Shown here: positions 62,316 through 64,000 of the stretch, piece after piece
Layout: the number at the start of each line of letters is the position of its first letter
How positions within the stretch are numbered: position 1 is the first letter of the stretch
From: Sulfurovum indicum
GTDB lineage: Bacteria; Campylobacterota; Campylobacteria; Campylobacterales; Sulfurovaceae
Assembly (NCBI RefSeq): GCF_014931715.1
Contig: NZ_CP063164.1
Coordinates: forward strand, 1,426,001 to 1,490,000
Length of the DNA: 64,000 bases
Reading direction: 5' to 3'
Notes under the pieces: model-generated
Database searches by the model: none
The model's input: the letters and a program-made list of their open reading frames with translations, nothing else
What the model was told of the DNA's origin: nothing
Translations under genes and position numbers: made by a program

Positions 62316-64000
62316 TTATCTCAACTTCTCTCTTAGCAGATTATGCTTGTAGAGATAACTTGCGCTCTGATAGTAGGTAACCGTGTCCTTGACATCTGCC
62401 TCTGACGGTTTTTCTTCTGTATATTCCACACGGTAGAGTGTCTGCTTCTTTACCTTATAGTTTTGTACACTTTTATCCGGAGAGAGCACTGTAAGTGTAT
62501 TGTTTCTGAAAAGGCCGAGTTTTTGATAGTTCCCTATGAATGCTCTCTCCTGATGGTCTTCTTTCAAGATATCATCTCCATAGAATTTAGCTTCATAACT
62601 CTGACCAATGATCCCCAAAAGTGTAGGCACAATATCTACCTGTGAGGCAAGTTTACTGACAACCTTTGGCTCGATAAGTTTTGGTGCATAAATGAAAAGG
62701 GGTATTCTGTAACGCCAGACCGGCAAAGCAGTTTTTCCTGCACTTCCGCCGTTATGGTCTGCAACAATCACAAAGAGCGTGTTGTCAAACCACGGTTTTT
62801 TGGAAGCTTCTTTAAGAAATTTGTCGATGGCGTAATCTGTATATTTCACCCCGCCGTTGCGTCCTGTATGGGAAGGAATATCGATCTTGCCATCCGGATA
62901 AGTGTAGGGTCTGTGGTTGGAGGTGGTCATGACAAAACTGAAGAAGGGTTTCTCTTTCGCATAAGATTTATCAGCCTCTTTGCTGACCTTGTTTAAGAGA
63001 TCTTCATCACAAACACCCCACACATTGGAAAATGTCACTTCGTCATCTTTAAAATCAAACCTGTCCACCACTTCAAATCCGTTGTTGGAAAAAAAGTAGT
63101 TCATATTGTCGAAATATCCATGACCGGCATAGATGAATTTACTCTCATAGCCTAATTTCCCGAACACGAAACCTGCCGAGTTCATGTTCTGGCAGTCAGG
63201 TCTTTTCACAATGCTTCTGCCGGGTGTCGGGGGTAGAGAAAGCGTGACCGCTTCCATACCTCTGACCGTTCTTGTACCTGTCGCATAGAGATTGTTGAAA
63301 AAGAGAGATCTTTTTGCCAGTTCATCCAGATGAGGGGTCAATCCGCGCTTGTCACCGAATACTCCCATATATTCTGCACTGAGACTCTCCACCATGATCA
63401 ATACAATATTATACCGGTGTGCCGGTCCGTCATTTTTGACCACTCTGGTAATATCATGAATATCATTCGTCTTAAAAGTTGTACTCTCCCTCTTCAAAAG
63501 CATACGCAGTCTTTTAAAGACACTGGTTTCATCAAGTGTTTTATAAAACTCATCATACTCCAGCTCATTATGTCTGAAGGCACTGAAAAGAGAATAAAAA
63601 CCGTTCTTTGCCAACTCCTGATCGAACTTGTTGGGGCAATTCTCAGTCAGGGTCTGCTTATCCAGAAATATAAAGAAGAGCAGAGGCAAGGCAAGATAGA
63701 TACTTCCGATCTTCAACCGTTTTGAAAACGGCATGTCACAGTTGAACGCGTCACAGTGAAACGTAGTCTTTTTATGATTGTAGAAAAAAATGAAACCCGT
63801 AATTACCAGTATGATCCCCACAAGAAGAGGTATAGGGTAGGACTCAAGGATGTTATGTACCACTTCATGCGTGTAGACCAGGTAATCAACAGCAATAAAA
63901 TTGAAGCGTTTTCCAAACTCTTCCCAGAAAAAGTACTCACTGAAACCGTTAAATACCACCGAATAGATCACCGCAAAATAGATCAGAAGGCTGACGATCT
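62316..64000 (-). CDS. Sulfatase-type phosphoglycerol transferase (LTA synthase-like), N-terminus beyond the window
   Basis: The frame is open to the right edge; a GTG at 63971 is internal, not a start. The visible part has TM segments near the edge and near 63640-63850, then the alkaline-phosphatase-like domain: IMVESLSAEYMG (metal site), the nucleophile Thr in ATGTRTVRGME, SFVMTTSNHRPY and VVADHNGG. Family members transfer glycerol phosphate or phosphoethanolamine to envelope glycans. The exact substrate in a Gram-negative is uncertain. Confidence 0.83.
   Translation of the reverse strand, partial: IVSLLIYFAVIYSVVFNGFSEYFFWEEFGKRFNFIAVDYLVYTHEVVHNILESYPIPLLVGIILVITGFIFFYNHKKTTFHCDAFNCDMPFSKRLKIGSIYLALPLLFFIFLDKQTLTENCPNKFDQELAKNGFYSLFSAFRHNELEYDEFYKTLDETSVFKRLRMLLKRESTTFKTNDIHDITRVVKNDGPAHRYNIVLIMVESLSAEYMGVFGDKRGLTPHLDELAKRSLFFNNLYATGTRTVRGMEAVTLSLPPTPGRSIVKRPDCQNMNSAGFVFGKLGYESKFIYAGHGYFDNMNYFFSNNGFEVVDRFDFKDDEVTFSNVWGVCDEDLLNKVSKEADKSYAKEKPFFSFVMTTSNHRPYTYPDGKIDIPSHTGRNGGVKYTDYAIDKFLKEASKKPWFDNTLFVIVADHNGGSAGKTALPVWRYRIPLFIYAPKLIEPKVVSKLASQVDIVPTLLGIIGQSYEAKFYGDDILKEDHQERAFIGNYQKLGLFRNNTLTVLSPDKSVQNYKVKKQTLYRVEYTEEKPSEADVKDTVTYYQSASYLYKHNLLREKLR

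Noticed and set aside
1-64000. CRISPR arrays, insertion sequences, integrases, rRNA
   Set aside because: No regularly spaced direct repeats, transposase or integrase motifs, or rRNA-like stretches were seen on either strand.

Overview
The window looks like chromosomal DNA from a sulfur-metabolising, microaerobic or anaerobic member of the Campylobacterota, closest in style to Sulfurovum or Sulfurimonas. This is inferred from the low G+C, the gene families and the gene orders: psrABC, an APS-reductase sulfate assimilation operon, a selenocysteine formate dehydrogenase with the region-specific TAT peptide, wtp-type tungstate/molybdate transport, and many periplasmic sensors. No database search was possible, so the genus is not fixed.

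Layout. 1-3.2 kb: a TIR plus STAND-NTPase protein (cut by the left edge) diverges from a ClpX-like AAA+ ATPase; this pair is a candidate defence locus. 3.2-8.2 kb: psrCBA polysulfide/thiosulfate-type reductase and a PAS sensor, all on the minus strand. 8.7-14.8 kb: an assimilatory sulfate operon, transcribed leftward as DUF4395, DUF2061, cysH, cysH, cysD, cysN, siroheme sulfite reductase. The two cysH copies share a homogenised 3' part. 15.4-22.0 kb: a two-component system, a binding-protein/GGDEF/EAL protein, a response-regulator relic, a cytochrome P460 and a TehA/SLAC1-type transporter. 22.4-24.1 kb: transglutaminase-like protein, MerT and MerP. 

24.1-52.5 kb is a coherent molybdenum/tungsten, formate and selenium island. 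It holds selC (tRNA-Sec), a selD that is itself a selenoprotein, an orphan two-subunit Mo/W oxidoreductase, a superoxide-reductase-like protein, wtpABC with a porin, moeA, a ModE-type regulator, fdhD, the selenocysteine-containing fdhA with its partners, a divergent three-component sensory system, and selA-selB with an unrecognised third gene. In-frame UGA codons in selD and fdhA each have a hairpin 12-14 nt downstream, as expected for bacterial SECIS elements. These genes therefore work together: Wtp and MoeA supply metal and cofactor, FdhD and TorD mature the enzyme, and SelA/B/C/D insert the selenocysteine.

52.5-64 kb: a moaD relic, an OprD-like porin, a decayed putative lipoprotein gene, a LysR regulator, a four-gene RND efflux operon starting with a 49-residue ORF, and a sulfatase-type phosphoglycerol transferase cut by the right edge.

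The most interesting signal is a recurring 18-bp palindrome, GGTAAA-N6-TTTACC. It lies upstream of the Mo/W oxidoreductase (two copies), selC-selD, fdhD, the fdh operon, and the 53-54 kb porin (two copies). It suggests one undescribed regulator coordinating formate/Mo-W/selenium metabolism. A second dyad, TATG-N9-CATA, marks wtp/fdhD promoters and may be a ModE-type operator. A perfect 339-bp tandem duplication between the porin and wtpA has produced a chimeric ORF.
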